64,000 nt of DNA from Pseudomonas sp. S31 (GTDB lineage: Bacteria > Pseudomonadota > Gammaproteobacteria > Pseudomonadales > Pseudomonadaceae): NCBI RefSeq assembly GCF_016648105.1, contig NZ_JACVVE010000010.1:1-64000 (forward strand), in the 5' to 3' direction. The notes beneath the pieces were generated by a model that had not been told where the DNA came from, did no database searches, and worked only from the letters and a program-made list of their open reading frames with translations. The translations under genes were made by a program, and so were the position numbers. The stretch's first letter is position 1, and the number at the start of each line of letters is the position of its first letter. Of the stretch, positions 30,986 through 40,353 are shown piece by piece.

Positions 30986-32545
30986 TCAGTAGTGGGTCAG
31001 GAGGGTCTGCTTGACCAGATCCTCGTAGAGGCGGGCGTAGGGTTCCACCGCCTGGCACCAGTTGAACGGCTGGGTCATCGACAGGCAACGCATGGCGTTG
31101 AGCAGGTCAGGCTTGCCATAGATGTAGAAGGCACGGCTCAGCGCTTCGCGGTAGCTGTCCACCGTCGATTCGTCGAACAGGAAGCCAGTCACGCCATTTT
31201 CGATGGTATCGGCCAGGCCGCCCGTATTGCGGGCCACCGGCAGCGAACCGAAGCGTTGCGCGTACATCTGGCTGAGGCCGCATGGCTCGTAGCGCGAGGG
31301 CATCAACAGGAAGTCGGAGCCTGCGAACATGCGCCGGGCGTCGGTCTCGTTGAAACCGATGCGCACGCCGATGCGACCGGGATGGCGCAGCGCCAGTTCG
31401 CGCATGGCCTGTTCCTCTTCCGGCTCGCCACGACCGATGATCGCGATCTGCCCACCCTGTTCGACGATGTAGTCGGCAACCCCGAGGGTCAGGTCCAGGC
31501 CCTTCTGGTAGACCAGTCGCGAGACCACCGCGAACAGCGGGCCCTCCGAGGCATCGAGCTCGAACAGCTCGCGCACTTCGGCGGCGTTGCGCGCCTTGCC
31601 TTCCCAGTCGTTGAGGCTGAAATTGTGCTGCAGGTGCTTGTCGGTGGCCGAATCCCAGCTTTCGTCGATACCGTTGGGAATGCCACCGAGCAGGCCTTGC
31701 TGGGCCTTGCTGGCGAGGAAGCCATGGAGCCCGCAGCCAAACTCCGGGGTGGTGATTTCCTGGGCGTAGGTGGCGCTGACCGTGGTGATGTGGCTGGAGT
31801 AGGCCAGGCCGGCCTTGAGGAACGACAACTTGCCGTAGAACTCCATGCCTTCCTGCTGCATGGCGTGCTCGGGAATGGCCAGCTCCGGGCTGCAACCGCG
31901 GCTGTAGACGCCCTGGTAGGCCAGGTTGTGAATGGTGAACAGGGTCGGTGTGTTCAGCCCGCGCCAGTGCATGTAGGCAGGCGCCAGGCCCGCCGGCCAG
32001 TCGTGGGCGTGGACCACTTCCGGCTTCCAGTGGATCATGCCTTCGCCGGCGGCGATTTCCGCTGCCGCCAGGCCCAGGCGGGCGAAGCGGATGTGGTTGT
32101 CGGGCCAGTCACGGCCATTGTTGGCGCCGTAAGGGCCGCCGTCGCGCTGGTACAGTTCGGGGCAGATCAACACGTAGATGACCAGGCCGTCAGCCAGGTC
32201 CATGCGGCCGATCTTGCAGGGGGGCAATGCCGCGTGGCCGCCCAGTTCGCCGACGATATGGATGGGGTTGTCGCTTTCCATGACCTGGCGGTAGCCGGGA
32301 ATCAACACCCGCACATCGTGCAGGTGGGCGAGGGCGCGGGGCAGTGCTGCAGACACATCGCCCAGCCCGCCGGTCTTGATCAGGTCGGCGATTTCCGAGG
32401 TAACGAAAAGGATCTTGCGTTTATTGGGATTTTGCTGGCGCTGTGCGCCGGGTGCCTTGACTGTCGGGGCGAACTCCGGGGTGAGCGGCTCGCGATTGTC
32501 CGGGTGAAACGTCGTTGCGTTAGGTTCGACAGCGGCACTGATCAT
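30986..32545 (-). CDS. glgA: Glycogen synthase (GT5 glucosyltransferase)
   Basis: The 519-residue protein has the GT5 signature KILFVTSEIADLIKTGGLGD near the N-terminus and SRYEPCGLSQMYAQRFG near 400, with NTGGLADTI after it. It adds glucose from ADP-glucose to alpha-1,4-glucan. The ATG at 32545 follows GGAAAGAAGT; the upstream extension of 15 codons is less likely. A hydrophilic N-terminal extension of about 45 residues precedes the usual start of the domain. It is the first gene of the leftward glgA-treZ-malQ-treY set. No glgC (ADP-glucose pyrophosphorylase) is nearby, so donor supply is uncertain. Confidence 0.93.
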   Translation of the reverse strand: MISAAVEPNATTFHPDNREPLTPEFAPTVKAPGAQRQQNPNKRKILFVTSEIADLIKTGGLGDVSAALPRALAHLHDVRVLIPGYRQVMESDNPIHIVGELGGHAALPPCKIGRMDLADGLVIYVLICPELYQRDGGPYGANNGRDWPDNHIRFARLGLAAAEIAAGEGMIHWKPEVVHAHDWPAGLAPAYMHWRGLNTPTLFTIHNLAYQGVYSRGCSPELAIPEHAMQQEGMEFYGKLSFLKAGLAYSSHITTVSATYAQEITTPEFGCGLHGFLASKAQQGLLGGIPNGIDESWDSATDKHLQHNFSLNDWEGKARNAAEVRELFELDASEGPLFAVVSRLVYQKGLDLTLGVADYIVEQGGQIAIIGRGEPEEEQAMRELALRHPGRIGVRIGFNETDARRMFAGSDFLLMPSRYEPCGLSQMYAQRFGSLPVARNTGGLADTIENGVTGFLFDESTVDSYREALSRAFYIYGKPDLLNAMRCLSMTQPFNWCQAVEPYARLYEDLVKQTLLTHY

Positions 32546-32855
32546 ACTTCTTTCCGTCCCTATGCTTGGTCGGGTGCTGGCACCCGTCATGTCATCTCGT
32601 GTTGGGTCTCTCTGATCTGTAACTGCAATTGCTATCCATGCCCCTGAGTCGTGCGCGCAAGCACAGCGCGCCTGGCATTCCAGCCGAAAGCGATTGGACT
32701 GAATGGGATGGGTCGGCTTGGAAGCGGGAAGTCCCTTGCCTCTGGCCTACTTAAAACCTGACCTGCCCTGGCTGCGGAAAGTTTCGACTATTTTCTGTCG
32801 CATTTCCGAACGGAGGGTGGGCCAGAATCTTCAGTGTAGGAGAGGATGAGATAAA
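32546..32855. other. Upstream region of the glgA operon
   Basis: About 310 bp with no gene; the promoter for the five-gene leftward glycogen/trehalose set must lie here. It is unusually long for a simple promoter. I could not identify a confident -35/-10 pair or operator by eye. Confidence 0.4.
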
Positions 32856-32877
32856 AAAGTGACCCGCTGGTCACTTT
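32856..32877 (-). terminator. Intrinsic terminator downstream of the esterase
   Basis: A perfect 9-bp stem (AAAGTGACC / GGTCACTTT) with a four-base loop is followed on the minus strand by TTTTTTAT. It stands about 130 bp after the esterase stop codon, isolating that gene from the glgA promoter. Confidence 0.85.
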
Positions 32878-33010
32878 GGTTATGACGCAAACGTTGGCGT
32901 TTATGAAGGTTTGTCGAAAGAGGGTTTTTCGGGAGGGCGGCGAGAGATTTGTCTTGAGGAATTGTTTGGTTTTGAGATCGAGCGCCGCCCTGCAGTCATC
33001 CAGCCGAACT

Positions 33011-33850
33011 TCAATACCGCCGGGTAGTGGTCAGCTCCTCCAACACCCGAGGCACCACCCGAAACGGCATCGACATATGGTCCTCGCCAGCCTCGACCTG
33101 GAAATCACTGCGCAACCCGTATTGCGACAACCCTTCCAGCCGGTGTTGCAGCGCCCTGGCATCCTGGATCTCCTGGGGCATCTCGCGGTCGCCCATCATC
33201 AAGGTCAGGCTGCTGTGGGTCAGGTCCACCTTGCCGTCGATGGCCCGCTGGGTGAAGACCCGCTCCGGCGCCAGCAGGTAACGGTCATGCCACCACAGGC
33301 TCGGGCTGATGGCCACCACGTGCTGGAACAGCTGCGGCCGGGTGAACAGGGTATACACCCCGAACATGCCGCCAAACGAATGCCCGACCAGGCTGCGCTG
33401 GTCCTGGTCGACCTTGAAGCGCTCGTTGACCTTGGGCATCAGACGCTTCTCGATGAAGTCGAGAAACTGATCCTGGCCACCTTGTGGCGGCGTGTTGCGC
33501 TCGGGTGGCTGCGGTGGCGACAGGTCGAAGGCGCGGCGCTCGAAATCCAGTGGTGTGCTGCTTGGATAGCCGATGGCGACGATGATGACGCCATTCCAGC
33601 GTTCCTGCGCTCGCTTGGCGGCATGGAAGGCCGGGAAGTAGGCGTTGCCGTCGAGCAGGTAGATCACCGGGTAGCCGCCGGTCCACGGTACGTCGCCTTC
33701 GGGCAGGCTGACCATGATCCGGTAATCGCGCCCCTCGGCGCTTTTCATCAGCCACTGCTCGGTGCCATCGAGGGGCACCGGGTCGGCCTGGGCGAGGGTG
33801 GCGACCAGCAAGGCTAAAAGCCCGGTCATCAGGCGGCGTAGATTCATCAC
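33011..33850 (-). CDS. Secreted alpha/beta hydrolase (esterase D / IroE-like)
   Basis: The 279-residue product has a signal peptide (MMNLRRLMTGLLALLVATLAQA with cleavage after AQA). The mature part contains PVIYLLDGNAYF, VAIGYPSSTP, the nucleophile elbow GHSFGGMFGVYTLF near 155 and a histidine in GEDHMSMPF near 260. This matches the putative-esterase family that includes enterobactin/salmochelin esterases and S-formylglutathione hydrolases; the signal peptide favours a periplasmic siderophore-esterase-like role. It is transcribed alone toward a strong terminator. The upstream AT-rich stretch around 33900-33920 could hold a regulatory site but is too degenerate for a Fur call. Confidence 0.8.
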   Translation of the reverse strand: MMNLRRLMTGLLALLVATLAQADPVPLDGTEQWLMKSAEGRDYRIMVSLPEGDVPWTGGYPVIYLLDGNAYFPAFHAAKRAQERWNGVIIVAIGYPSSTPLDFERRAFDLSPPQPPERNTPPQGGQDQFLDFIEKRLMPKVNERFKVDQDQRSLVGHSFGGMFGVYTLFTRPQLFQHVVAISPSLWWHDRYLLAPERVFTQRAIDGKVDLTHSSLTLMMGDREMPQEIQDARALQHRLEGLSQYGLRSDFQVEAGEDHMSMPFRVVPRVLEELTTTRRY

Positions 33851-33944
33851 TGAAAATTCCTGGGAATAGAGAGCACGCGCGCACCATAGTCGCGAACCGT
33901 TCTCAATTCAAATTTTCCGATGTGGGCTCGCCGGAGTCGGCTAA

Positions 33945-33967
33945 GTGGGAGCCAGGGCAGCTCCCAC
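33945..33967. terminator. Hairpin downstream of the coiled-coil gene
   Basis: GTGGGAGC and GCTCCCAC form a perfect 8-bp stem with a seven-base loop just past the stop codon of the 55-residue gene. No T run follows on either strand, so terminator function is only probable. Confidence 0.45.
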
Positions 33968-33983
33968 GCTGGAGGGTAACGGC

Positions 33984-34151
33984 TTACAGGCTGACCGACT
34001 TGTCGTCGGAACGCTTTTGTTCCAGCAGCATGTTCAACTGGGCCACTTGCAGGCGCAACTGGTCACGCTCGTCCTTCAACTGGCGCAGCTCGTCGCGACG
34101 CACGGAGACATAGAGGGTCTGGGTTGGAGTGGCAGGCATGTAGGTACCCAT
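33984..34151 (-). CDS. Small coiled-coil protein, 55 aa
   Basis: The frame starts at ATG 34151 behind GAGGTGTA and encodes a 55-residue protein. After a short polar N-terminus (MGTYMPATPTQTLYVSV), residues about 18-46 form one heptad-patterned helix: RRDELRQLKDERDQLRLQVA followed by QLNMLLEQKR. Leucines recur at the seven-residue spacing expected for a dimeric coiled coil. The function is not known; it could be a small regulator or a scaffold. It is divergent from gnd with about 205 bp between them. It is easy to miss because of its length. Confidence 0.75.
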   Translation of the reverse strand: MGTYMPATPTQTLYVSVRRDELRQLKDERDQLRLQVAQLNMLLEQKRSDDKSVSL

Positions 34152-34357
34152 GAGTACACCTCGCGGTTATGGCTGGTGACAGTTGAAGCTTAGACGCTTC
34201 ACGCGGCGCGCATTGTGAATTCTTTCCAAGGCGAAGGGAACTTTTTTGTTTATGGTGGTCGCGCCGTTCGTCGCTGAACCCTCGGGCGGTACACTGGACT
34301 AATCTGAAAACCTGGACTGTGTTGTCATTCCATTTCGTAAAAGGGGAGCATCGGCTC

Positions 34358-35341
34358 ATGCAACTGGGAATCGTCGGGCTGGGCCGCATGGGCGGCAATA
34401 TTGCAAGGCGCCTGATGCGCGCCGGTCACCGCACCGTGGTGCATGATCGCAGCCGTGACGCGGTGACTGCGCTGGAGGGCGAAGGCGCCCAAGGCGCACA
34501 CGACCTCGGTGCCCTGGTGCAGAAACTCAAGGCGCCGCGCGCGGTGTGGGTGATGCTGCCGGCCGGCGAGCCGACCGAGCAGACCATCGCGCAGCTGGCC
34601 GATTTGCTGGAGCCGGGCGATGCGATCATCGACGGCGGCAACACCTTCTACAAGGATGACGTGCGCCGCGCCGGCGAGCTGGCCAAGCGCGGCCTGCATT
34701 ACCTGGATGTCGGCACCTCGGGCGGTGTATGGGGCCTCGAGCGCGGTTACTGCATGATGATCGGCGGCGAAACCGAGGTGTTCGAGCGCCTGGAACCGCT
34801 GTTCAAGGCCCTGGCCCCCGGCGTCGGCGATATCCCCCGGACCCGCGGCCGTGAGGGCGAGCACCAGCGTGCCGAGCATGGCTACATCCACGCCGGGCCG
34901 CCCGGTGCCGGGCATTACGTGAAGATGGTGCACAACGGCATCGAGTACGGCTTGATGCAGGCCTATGCCGAAGGCTTCGACCTGCTGAGCAGCAAGGGTG
35001 GTGACGAACTGCCGGAAGACCAGCGCTTCGACCTCGACGTGGCCGAGATCGCCGAAGTCTGGCGCCGCGGCAGCGTGGTCACCTCGTGGCTGCTCGACCT
35101 CACCGCCGATGCGCTGGTGGCCGACCCGCAACTGTCGCAGTTCAGCGGCTCGGTGTCCGACAGCGGCGAGGGGCGCTGGACCATCGACGCCGCGGTCGAG
35201 CAGGCCGTGCCGGTGCCGGTGCTGTCCAGCGCGCTGTTCGCCCGTTTCCGCTCACGCCAACAGCAGGGCACCTACGGCGACAAGGTACTGTCGGCCATGC
35301 GTCTGGGCTTTGGCGGCCACGTCGAGAAAAAAGCCGAATGA
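34358..35341 (+). CDS. gnd: 6-phosphogluconate dehydrogenase, decarboxylating (short YqeC type)
   Basis: The 327-residue protein has the NAD(P)-binding [20 protein letters not shown] at its start, [11 protein letters not shown], the catalytic [19 protein letters not shown], and [20 protein letters not shown]. At 327 residues it is the short class, lacking the long C-terminal tail of E. coli Gnd and often NAD-preferring. It oxidises 6-phosphogluconate to ribulose 5-phosphate and CO2. ATG 34358 follows AGGGGAG. Its stop codon overlaps the zwf start, forming a compact oxidative pentose-phosphate unit. Confidence 0.92.
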   Translation: MQLGIVGLGRMGGNIARRLMRAGHRTVVHDRSRDAVTALEGEGAQGAHDLGALVQKLKAPRAVWVMLPAGEPTEQTIAQLADLLEPGDAIIDGGNTFYKDDVRRAGELAKRGLHYLDVGTSGGVWGLERGYCMMIGGETEVFERLEPLFKALAPGVGDIPRTRGREGEHQRAEHGYIHAGPPGAGHYVKMVHNGIEYGLMQAYAEGFDLLSSKGGDELPEDQRFDLDVAEIAEVWRRGSVVTSWLLDLTADALVADPQLSQFSGSVSDSGEGRWTIDAAVEQAVPVPVLSSALFARFRSRQQQGTYGDKVLSAMRLGFGGHVEKKAE

Positions 35342-36855
35342 TGCCAGCCAAGCCGCCCGCCGCGCCGCCCTGCACGCTGTTCCTGTTCGGCGCCAGCGGC
35401 GACCTGGTCAAGCGCCTGCTGATGCCGGCGCTGTACAACCTCAGCCGCGATGGGCTGCTCGACCGCAACCTGCGCATCGTCGGTGTCGACCACAATCGGC
35501 TGGGCCGCGAGGGGTTCGTCGAACACCTGCACAGCTTCATGCGCGAACGTGACCAGGGCAGGGATTGCGCCGGCAAGTGCCTGGACGAAAAGCTCTGGGC
35601 CCGGCTGGCCAAGCGCCTGGACTACCAGACCGGCGATTTTCTCGACCCTGCGACCTACGTCGCCCTGGCCAAGCGCATCGATGCCACCCGCCACGGCAAC
35701 GCCATCTTCTACCTGGCCACTGCGCCGCGCTTTTTCCCCGAGGTGGCCAACCAGCTTGGCCAGGCCGGGCTGCTGGACGAGTCGGGCGGCGGCTTTCGCC
35801 GCCTGGTGGTGGAAAAACCCTTCGGCACCGACCTGGCCAGTGCCGAGGCGCTCAATGCCTGCCTGCTGAAGGTCATGGGCGAGCGGCAGATCTACCGCAT
35901 CGACCATTACCTGGGTAAGGAAACGGTACAGAACATCCTGGTCAGCCGTTTCTCCAATGGCCTGTTCGAGTCGTTCTGGAACAACCACTACATCGACCAT
36001 GTGCAGATCACCGCCGCCGAAACCGTCGGCGTCGAGACCCGCGGTGCGTTCTACGACAGCACCGGCGCGCTGCGAGACATGGTGCCCAACCACCTGTTCC
36101 AACTGCTGGCGATGGTCGCCATGGAGCCCCCGGCAGCCTTCGCCGCCGACGCCGTGCGCAGTGAGAAGGCCAAGGTGATCGGCGCCGTGCGGCCCTGGTC
36201 GCAGGCGTTGGCCTTGAAGAACTCGGTACGCGGCCAGTACGGCGCCGGCAAACAGGGGCGCAAGCGCCTGCCCGGTTACCGCCAGGAGCCCAACGTGGCC
36301 GCCGACAGCCAGACCGAGACCTACGTGGCGATGAAGGTGATGATCGACAACTGGCGCTGGGCCGGAGTGCCGTTCTACCTGCGCACCGGCAAGCGCATGA
36401 GCGTGCGCGACACCGAGATCGTCATCTGCTTCAAGCCGGCGCCCTACGCGCAGTTCCGCCAGTCGGCGCTGGAGCGGCCCAAGCCCAACTACCTGCGGAT
36501 CCAGATCCAGCCCGACGAGGGCATGGCCTTCGCCCTGCAGGCCAAGCGCCCAGGGCCTGAGTTGGTGGTGGAAAACGTCGAGCTGGGGTTCGCCTACAAG
36601 GACTACTTCAACATGACCCCGGCCACCGGCTACGAGACGCTGATCTATGACTGCCTGACCGGCGATCAGACCTTGTTCCAGCGTGCCGACAACATCGAGA
36701 ACGGCTGGCGTGCGGTGCAGCCGTTCCTCGATGCCTGGGCCAAGAACGGCGAGGTACACGAATACTCCGCCGGGCAGGATGGGCCGCAAGCGGCCGACGA
36801 CCTGCTGGCCAAGGACAAACGCGAGTGGCAACCGCTGGGCCGCCGCCATACATGA
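35338..36855 (+). CDS. zwf: Glucose-6-phosphate 1-dehydrogenase
   Basis: The 505-residue enzyme has [20 protein letters not shown] for nucleotide binding, the active-site [19 protein letters not shown] near 185, and RTGKRM near 350. It oxidises glucose 6-phosphate to 6-phosphogluconolactone with NAD(P). Two adjacent ATG codons (35338 and 35341) overlap the gnd stop, so translation is coupled. No pgl lactonase or Entner-Doudoroff gene accompanies it, so this is probably an accessory zwf paralogue rather than the copy linked to edd/eda found elsewhere in pseudomonads. Confidence 0.94.
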   Translation: MMPAKPPAAPPCTLFLFGASGDLVKRLLMPALYNLSRDGLLDRNLRIVGVDHNRLGREGFVEHLHSFMRERDQGRDCAGKCLDEKLWARLAKRLDYQTGDFLDPATYVALAKRIDATRHGNAIFYLATAPRFFPEVANQLGQAGLLDESGGGFRRLVVEKPFGTDLASAEALNACLLKVMGERQIYRIDHYLGKETVQNILVSRFSNGLFESFWNNHYIDHVQITAAETVGVETRGAFYDSTGALRDMVPNHLFQLLAMVAMEPPAAFAADAVRSEKAKVIGAVRPWSQALALKNSVRGQYGAGKQGRKRLPGYRQEPNVAADSQTETYVAMKVMIDNWRWAGVPFYLRTGKRMSVRDTEIVICFKPAPYAQFRQSALERPKPNYLRIQIQPDEGMAFALQAKRPGPELVVENVELGFAYKDYFNMTPATGYETLIYDCLTGDQTLFQRADNIENGWRAVQPFLDAWAKNGEVHEYSAGQDGPQAADDLLAKDKREWQPLGRRHT

Positions 36856-36896
36856 CCCTGGCGCGTCCGTTCCTCCCATCCAACCCAGGAGACCCG

Positions 36897-38693
36897 ATGC
36901 CCGCCCCGATCGAAGACTACGCCCTGCTTGGCAACTGTCGTAGCGCCGCCCTGGTCAGCCGCGACGGCTCCCTCGACTGGCTGTGCCTGCCGCGTTTCGA
37001 CGCCCCGGCGGTGTTCGCGGCGCTGTTGGGCAACGAGGAAAACGGCCGCTGGCGCCTGGCCCCCAGTGATTCCATCGACAGCAGCACGCGCCGCTACCTG
37101 GATGACACCCTGGTGCTGGAAACCACCTGGACCACCGCCAGTGGCCGCGCCCGGGTGCTCGACCTGATGCCCCTGGGCGAGGTCAACTCGGTGGTACGTA
37201 TCGTCGAGGGCCTGGCCGGCGAGACCAACTTCGAAATGGACCTGGTGATGCGTTTCGACTACGGGCGCACCGTGCCCTGGGTGGAAAAGCTCGAGCCGCT
37301 CACCCTCAGCGCCGTCGCCGGCCCCGACCGCCTGCTGCTGTGTAGCACGGTGGCGATCCACGGTCGCGACCACCACAGCGTGGCGCGCTTTCGCGTGTGT
37401 GCTGGTGAGCGTCAGGTGTTCAGCCTGCGTCATCAGCCTTCACACCTGCCGGTGCAGCCCGATTGCGACATCGAGCGTGCGCTCGAACAGACCATCGCCC
37501 AATGGCAGGCGTTCGCCGCCCGCTGCCCGGATGTCGGCCCGTACACCGGCGCGGTACGCCGCTCGTTGCTGACCCTCAAGGCCATGACCTACGCTCCGAC
37601 CGGGGGCATCGTCGCCGCCGTGACCACCTCGTTGCCCGAGCGGGTAGGCGGCGAGCGCAACTGGGACTACCGCTTCTGCTGGCTACGCGACGCCACCATG
37701 ACCCTGCTGGCGTTCATGAACCTGGGCTACTTCGACGAGGCCCAGGCCTGGCGCGAGTGGTTGCTGCGTTCGGTAGCCGGCAATCCGGAACAGATGCAGA
37801 TCATGTATGGCCTGGCCGGCGAGCGCGACCTGCAAGAGTTCAGCCTGCCCTGGCTGGCCGGTTACGAGCACTCGCAACCGGTGCGCGTGGGCAACGCCGC
37901 GTCGCAGCAACTGCAACTGGACATCTTCGGCGAACTGGCCGATGCCATGGGCCAGGCGATCAAGGGCGGCCTGCCGCGCCATCCACGCAGCGCGGCCATC
38001 GCCAGGGTGATCCTGCCCTACCTGGAGCGTATCTGGCGTGAGCCGGACGAGGGCATCTGGGAGGTGCGCGGTGGCCGCCAGCAGTTCGTGCACTCCAAGG
38101 TCATGGCCTGGGTGGCGTTCGACCGTGCCGCGGGCCTGGCCGACACCACCGAGGAGGGCCGTGAGCAGGGCCGGCATTATCGCCAGGTGGCCGAATGCAT
38201 CCGCCAGGAGGTGTGCAACCAGGGCCTGGACCCGAGCGGGCGGTATTTCGTCCAGGCCTATGGCTCGAACGAGATCGACGCCAGCCTGTTGCAGATCGCC
38301 CTGACCGGTTTCCTGCCCGCGGACGACCCACGCTTCGTCGAAACCCTGGCGCAGATCGAACGGCGACTGTTGAAGAACGGCCTGCTGCTGCGCTACGACA
38401 GCGACAGCTGCAGCGATGGGCTGACGCCGGGCGAGGGCACCTTTCTGGTGTGCTCGTTCTGGCTGGCGGATGTCTACGTTCTGTTGGGCCGTGAAGCCGA
38501 AGCCCAGGCGTTGTACGAGCGCCTGTTGGGCTTGTGCAACGACCTTGGGCTGCTGGCCGAGCAATACGACCCGGCAGGAAGGCGCATGCTCGGCAACTAC
38601 CCCCAGGCGTTCAGCCATATCGGCATCATCAACACGGCGTTGAACCTGCACCGGACCCAGTGCCCGGTGCGCGACCGGGCTCGCTCCGGCTGA
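36897..38693 (+). CDS. Glycoside hydrolase family 15 protein (glucoamylase/trehalase-like)
   Basis: The 598-residue protein begins with the trehalase-like N-terminal beta domain (IEDYALLGNCRSAALVSRDG). The GH15 (alpha/alpha)6 barrel follows: YAPTGGIVAAVTTSLPE, GGERNWDYRFCWLRDATMT, EPDEGIWEVRGGRQQFVHSK with a candidate catalytic glutamate near 384, and GLTPGEGTFLVCSFWLADVY with a second near 520. It releases glucose from an alpha-glucoside; maltooligosaccharides or trehalose are both possible. ATG 36897 follows AGGAG, 41 bp after zwf, so glucose from glucan breakdown could be channelled into the pentose-phosphate genes of the same operon. No signal peptide is seen. Confidence 0.87.
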   Translation: MPAPIEDYALLGNCRSAALVSRDGSLDWLCLPRFDAPAVFAALLGNEENGRWRLAPSDSIDSSTRRYLDDTLVLETTWTTASGRARVLDLMPLGEVNSVVRIVEGLAGETNFEMDLVMRFDYGRTVPWVEKLEPLTLSAVAGPDRLLLCSTVAIHGRDHHSVARFRVCAGERQVFSLRHQPSHLPVQPDCDIERALEQTIAQWQAFAARCPDVGPYTGAVRRSLLTLKAMTYAPTGGIVAAVTTSLPERVGGERNWDYRFCWLRDATMTLLAFMNLGYFDEAQAWREWLLRSVAGNPEQMQIMYGLAGERDLQEFSLPWLAGYEHSQPVRVGNAASQQLQLDIFGELADAMGQAIKGGLPRHPRSAAIARVILPYLERIWREPDEGIWEVRGGRQQFVHSKVMAWVAFDRAAGLADTTEEGREQGRHYRQVAECIRQEVCNQGLDPSGRYFVQAYGSNEIDASLLQIALTGFLPADDPRFVETLAQIERRLLKNGLLLRYDSDSCSDGLTPGEGTFLVCSFWLADVYVLLGREAEAQALYERLLGLCNDLGLLAEQYDPAGRRMLGNYPQAFSHIGIINTALNLHRTQCPVRDRARSG

Positions 38694-38698
38694 GCGGC

Positions 38699-39661
38699 CT
38701 ACGCCTCGACCGCCACCAGGCGACCGTCGCGATCGAGGTGGTAGCGTTGCAGGTCCCGGGCCAGGGTCAGGTGGCCGTGGTAATGCGCCAGTGCCTCCTG
38801 GCGAATATCGTCAAGGCACGGGCTGCGGGCGGGATTGGCCTGGTAGCGGGCGCTGAAATGGGTCAACACCAGGTTGCGCACGCCGGCCAGCTCGGCGAAG
38901 CGTGCCACCTGCGCGGCCGTGCTATGGCCCCAGGTCAGGCCGGAGCGCTCGACCACCTGCTCGGTGAAGGTGGCCTCGTGCACCAGTACGTCCACGCCCT
39001 GGGCCACCCCGGCGAGCAGTTCAGGGCGGTCGTTGTCGCCACAGACGATCACCCGCCGCGGCGGGCGCGAGGCACGCAGGTAGTCGATGCCCTGCAGCGT
39101 GCGGCTGTCGTGGATCACGCTCAGACCCCTGGCCAACTCGCCCCATAGGGGTCCACGCGGGATACCCTCGGCTTCCAGGCGTGCGATGTCCAGGCGCGGT
39201 TCCGGATTGCGCTCGGTGAACACGTAGCCAACGCTGGGCACCCGATGCGACAGCTGCACGGCATCCACCTGGATGGCCGGGTTGCACCAGCCGCTGAAGC
39301 TTTCCAGGGCCAGCAGGCGCAGCTCGAACGGCAGGTGGGTGTCGCTGGCGGCCAGGCTCAGGCGCAGCCATTGATGCAGGGCGAGCGGCAGCACCAGCTC
39401 GAGTGGCTCGCTGCGCCCGGCCACCCCGGCGCTGGCCAGCAGCCCCGGCAGGCCGAAGCAGTGGTCGCCATGCACATGGGTGATGAAGATGCCGCCCAGG
39501 GCGCGCAACGACAGCGCGCAGTGCAGCAAGCGATGCTGAGTGCCTTCGCCGCAATCGACCAGGTACCAGCGCTTGCCACTGGCTTCGATCACGGCGGTGG
39601 CGCTGACGTTGCGGGCCTTGGTGGGCACGCCGGCCGAGGTGCCCAGAAACTGCAGGTCCAT
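38699..39661 (-). CDS. rnz: Ribonuclease Z (metallo-beta-lactamase fold)
   Basis: The 320-residue protein starts [20 protein letters not shown], the usual RNase Z N-terminus, and carries the zinc motif [15 protein letters not shown]. Further ligands are in VHEATFTEQ and [14 protein letters not shown], and it ends LTHFSARYQ. It is the tRNA 3'-processing endonuclease family. In gammaproteobacteria with encoded CCA ends it may instead act as a general RNase (RNase BN). It is convergent with the GH15 gene, with five bases between. Confidence 0.9.
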   Translation of the reverse strand: MDLQFLGTSAGVPTKARNVSATAVIEASGKRWYLVDCGEGTQHRLLHCALSLRALGGIFITHVHGDHCFGLPGLLASAGVAGRSEPLELVLPLALHQWLRLSLAASDTHLPFELRLLALESFSGWCNPAIQVDAVQLSHRVPSVGYVFTERNPEPRLDIARLEAEGIPRGPLWGELARGLSVIHDSRTLQGIDYLRASRPPRRVIVCGDNDRPELLAGVAQGVDVLVHEATFTEQVVERSGLTWGHSTAAQVARFAELAGVRNLVLTHFSARYQANPARSPCLDDIRQEALAHYHGHLTLARDLQRYHLDRDGRLVAVEA

Positions 39662-39721
39662 CGAGGGTTCCTTGGCGCAGGGAGAAGGGCACCATTGTAA
39701 ACCAATGGCACCCTGTGCCGA

Positions 39722-40282
39722 TCATTCGCGCCAGATCAGCTTGCTGGTGTCGTAGCCTTGCTGGCGGGCGATGTCCAGCAACTGCTCGCGGGTCTGGTCG
39801 CTGACCGCCTCGGTGCGCGACAACAGCCACAGGTATTCGCGGTTCGGATGGCCGACCAGTGCCACGCGGTAGTCCGCATCGTGGTATAGCACCCAGTATT
39901 CGCCCTTGGTCAGGTCCGGCGCCAGGCGGCTGAACCAGTTGTCGAAGCGGACCCAGAGCTTGTCGGTCTTGCCGGCCTGCTGGGCCTCGGCGATGCCGTG
40001 CGCCTCGTTGGATTGCCCGTCCTTTTCCTTGCAGCGGTTGGTGACATCGATGCGCCCGTCTTCGCGCAGGCCATAGTGCGCCTCGGACTGCACGCAGTTG
40101 CGCTGGAAGAACATCGGCAACCGCGCCAGCTCGTACCAGGTGCCCTGGTAGCGCTTGAGGTCGACCTGCTGGGTTGCGGGTGGGTTGGGGTGGTCATCGG
40201 CGGAGCCGGCGCAACCGGCCAGGGCCAGGCTCATGCAGGAAAGAAGCAGGGCAGTGCGCACTGCCAGGGTGAACGGTGCCAT
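39722..40282 (-). CDS. blc: Outer-membrane lipocalin lipoprotein
   Basis: The 186-residue product has a signal peptide with lipobox LALAGC (lipidated Cys near 23). The bacterial lipocalin motif YQGTWYELARLPMFFQRNC follows near 45-65, then EYWVLYHDADYRVALVGHP and LWLLSRTEAVSD. This is the Blc family that binds fatty acids or lysophospholipids at the outer membrane. Length is typical. ATG 40282 follows GAGGAG; the open frame continues far upstream as a shadow of nhaB. It lies about 70 bp after nhaB on the same strand. Confidence 0.9.
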   Translation of the reverse strand: MAPFTLAVRTALLLSCMSLALAGCAGSADDHPNPPATQQVDLKRYQGTWYELARLPMFFQRNCVQSEAHYGLREDGRIDVTNRCKEKDGQSNEAHGIAEAQQAGKTDKLWVRFDNWFSRLAPDLTKGEYWVLYHDADYRVALVGHPNREYLWLLSRTEAVSDQTREQLLDIARQQGYDTSKLIWRE

Positions 40283-40353
40283 GGTGAAGCTCCTCGCAGG
40301 CGGGGTTCTCCTGGGGTTCGACCGCGCACGGCCAGCGAAAGTGCGGCTGGGGT

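Noticed and set aside
33890..33925. Fur box upstream of the esterase
   Set aside because: The stretch is AT-rich but matches the Fur consensus poorly; the esterase may be iron-linked by function, but the site was not convincing.
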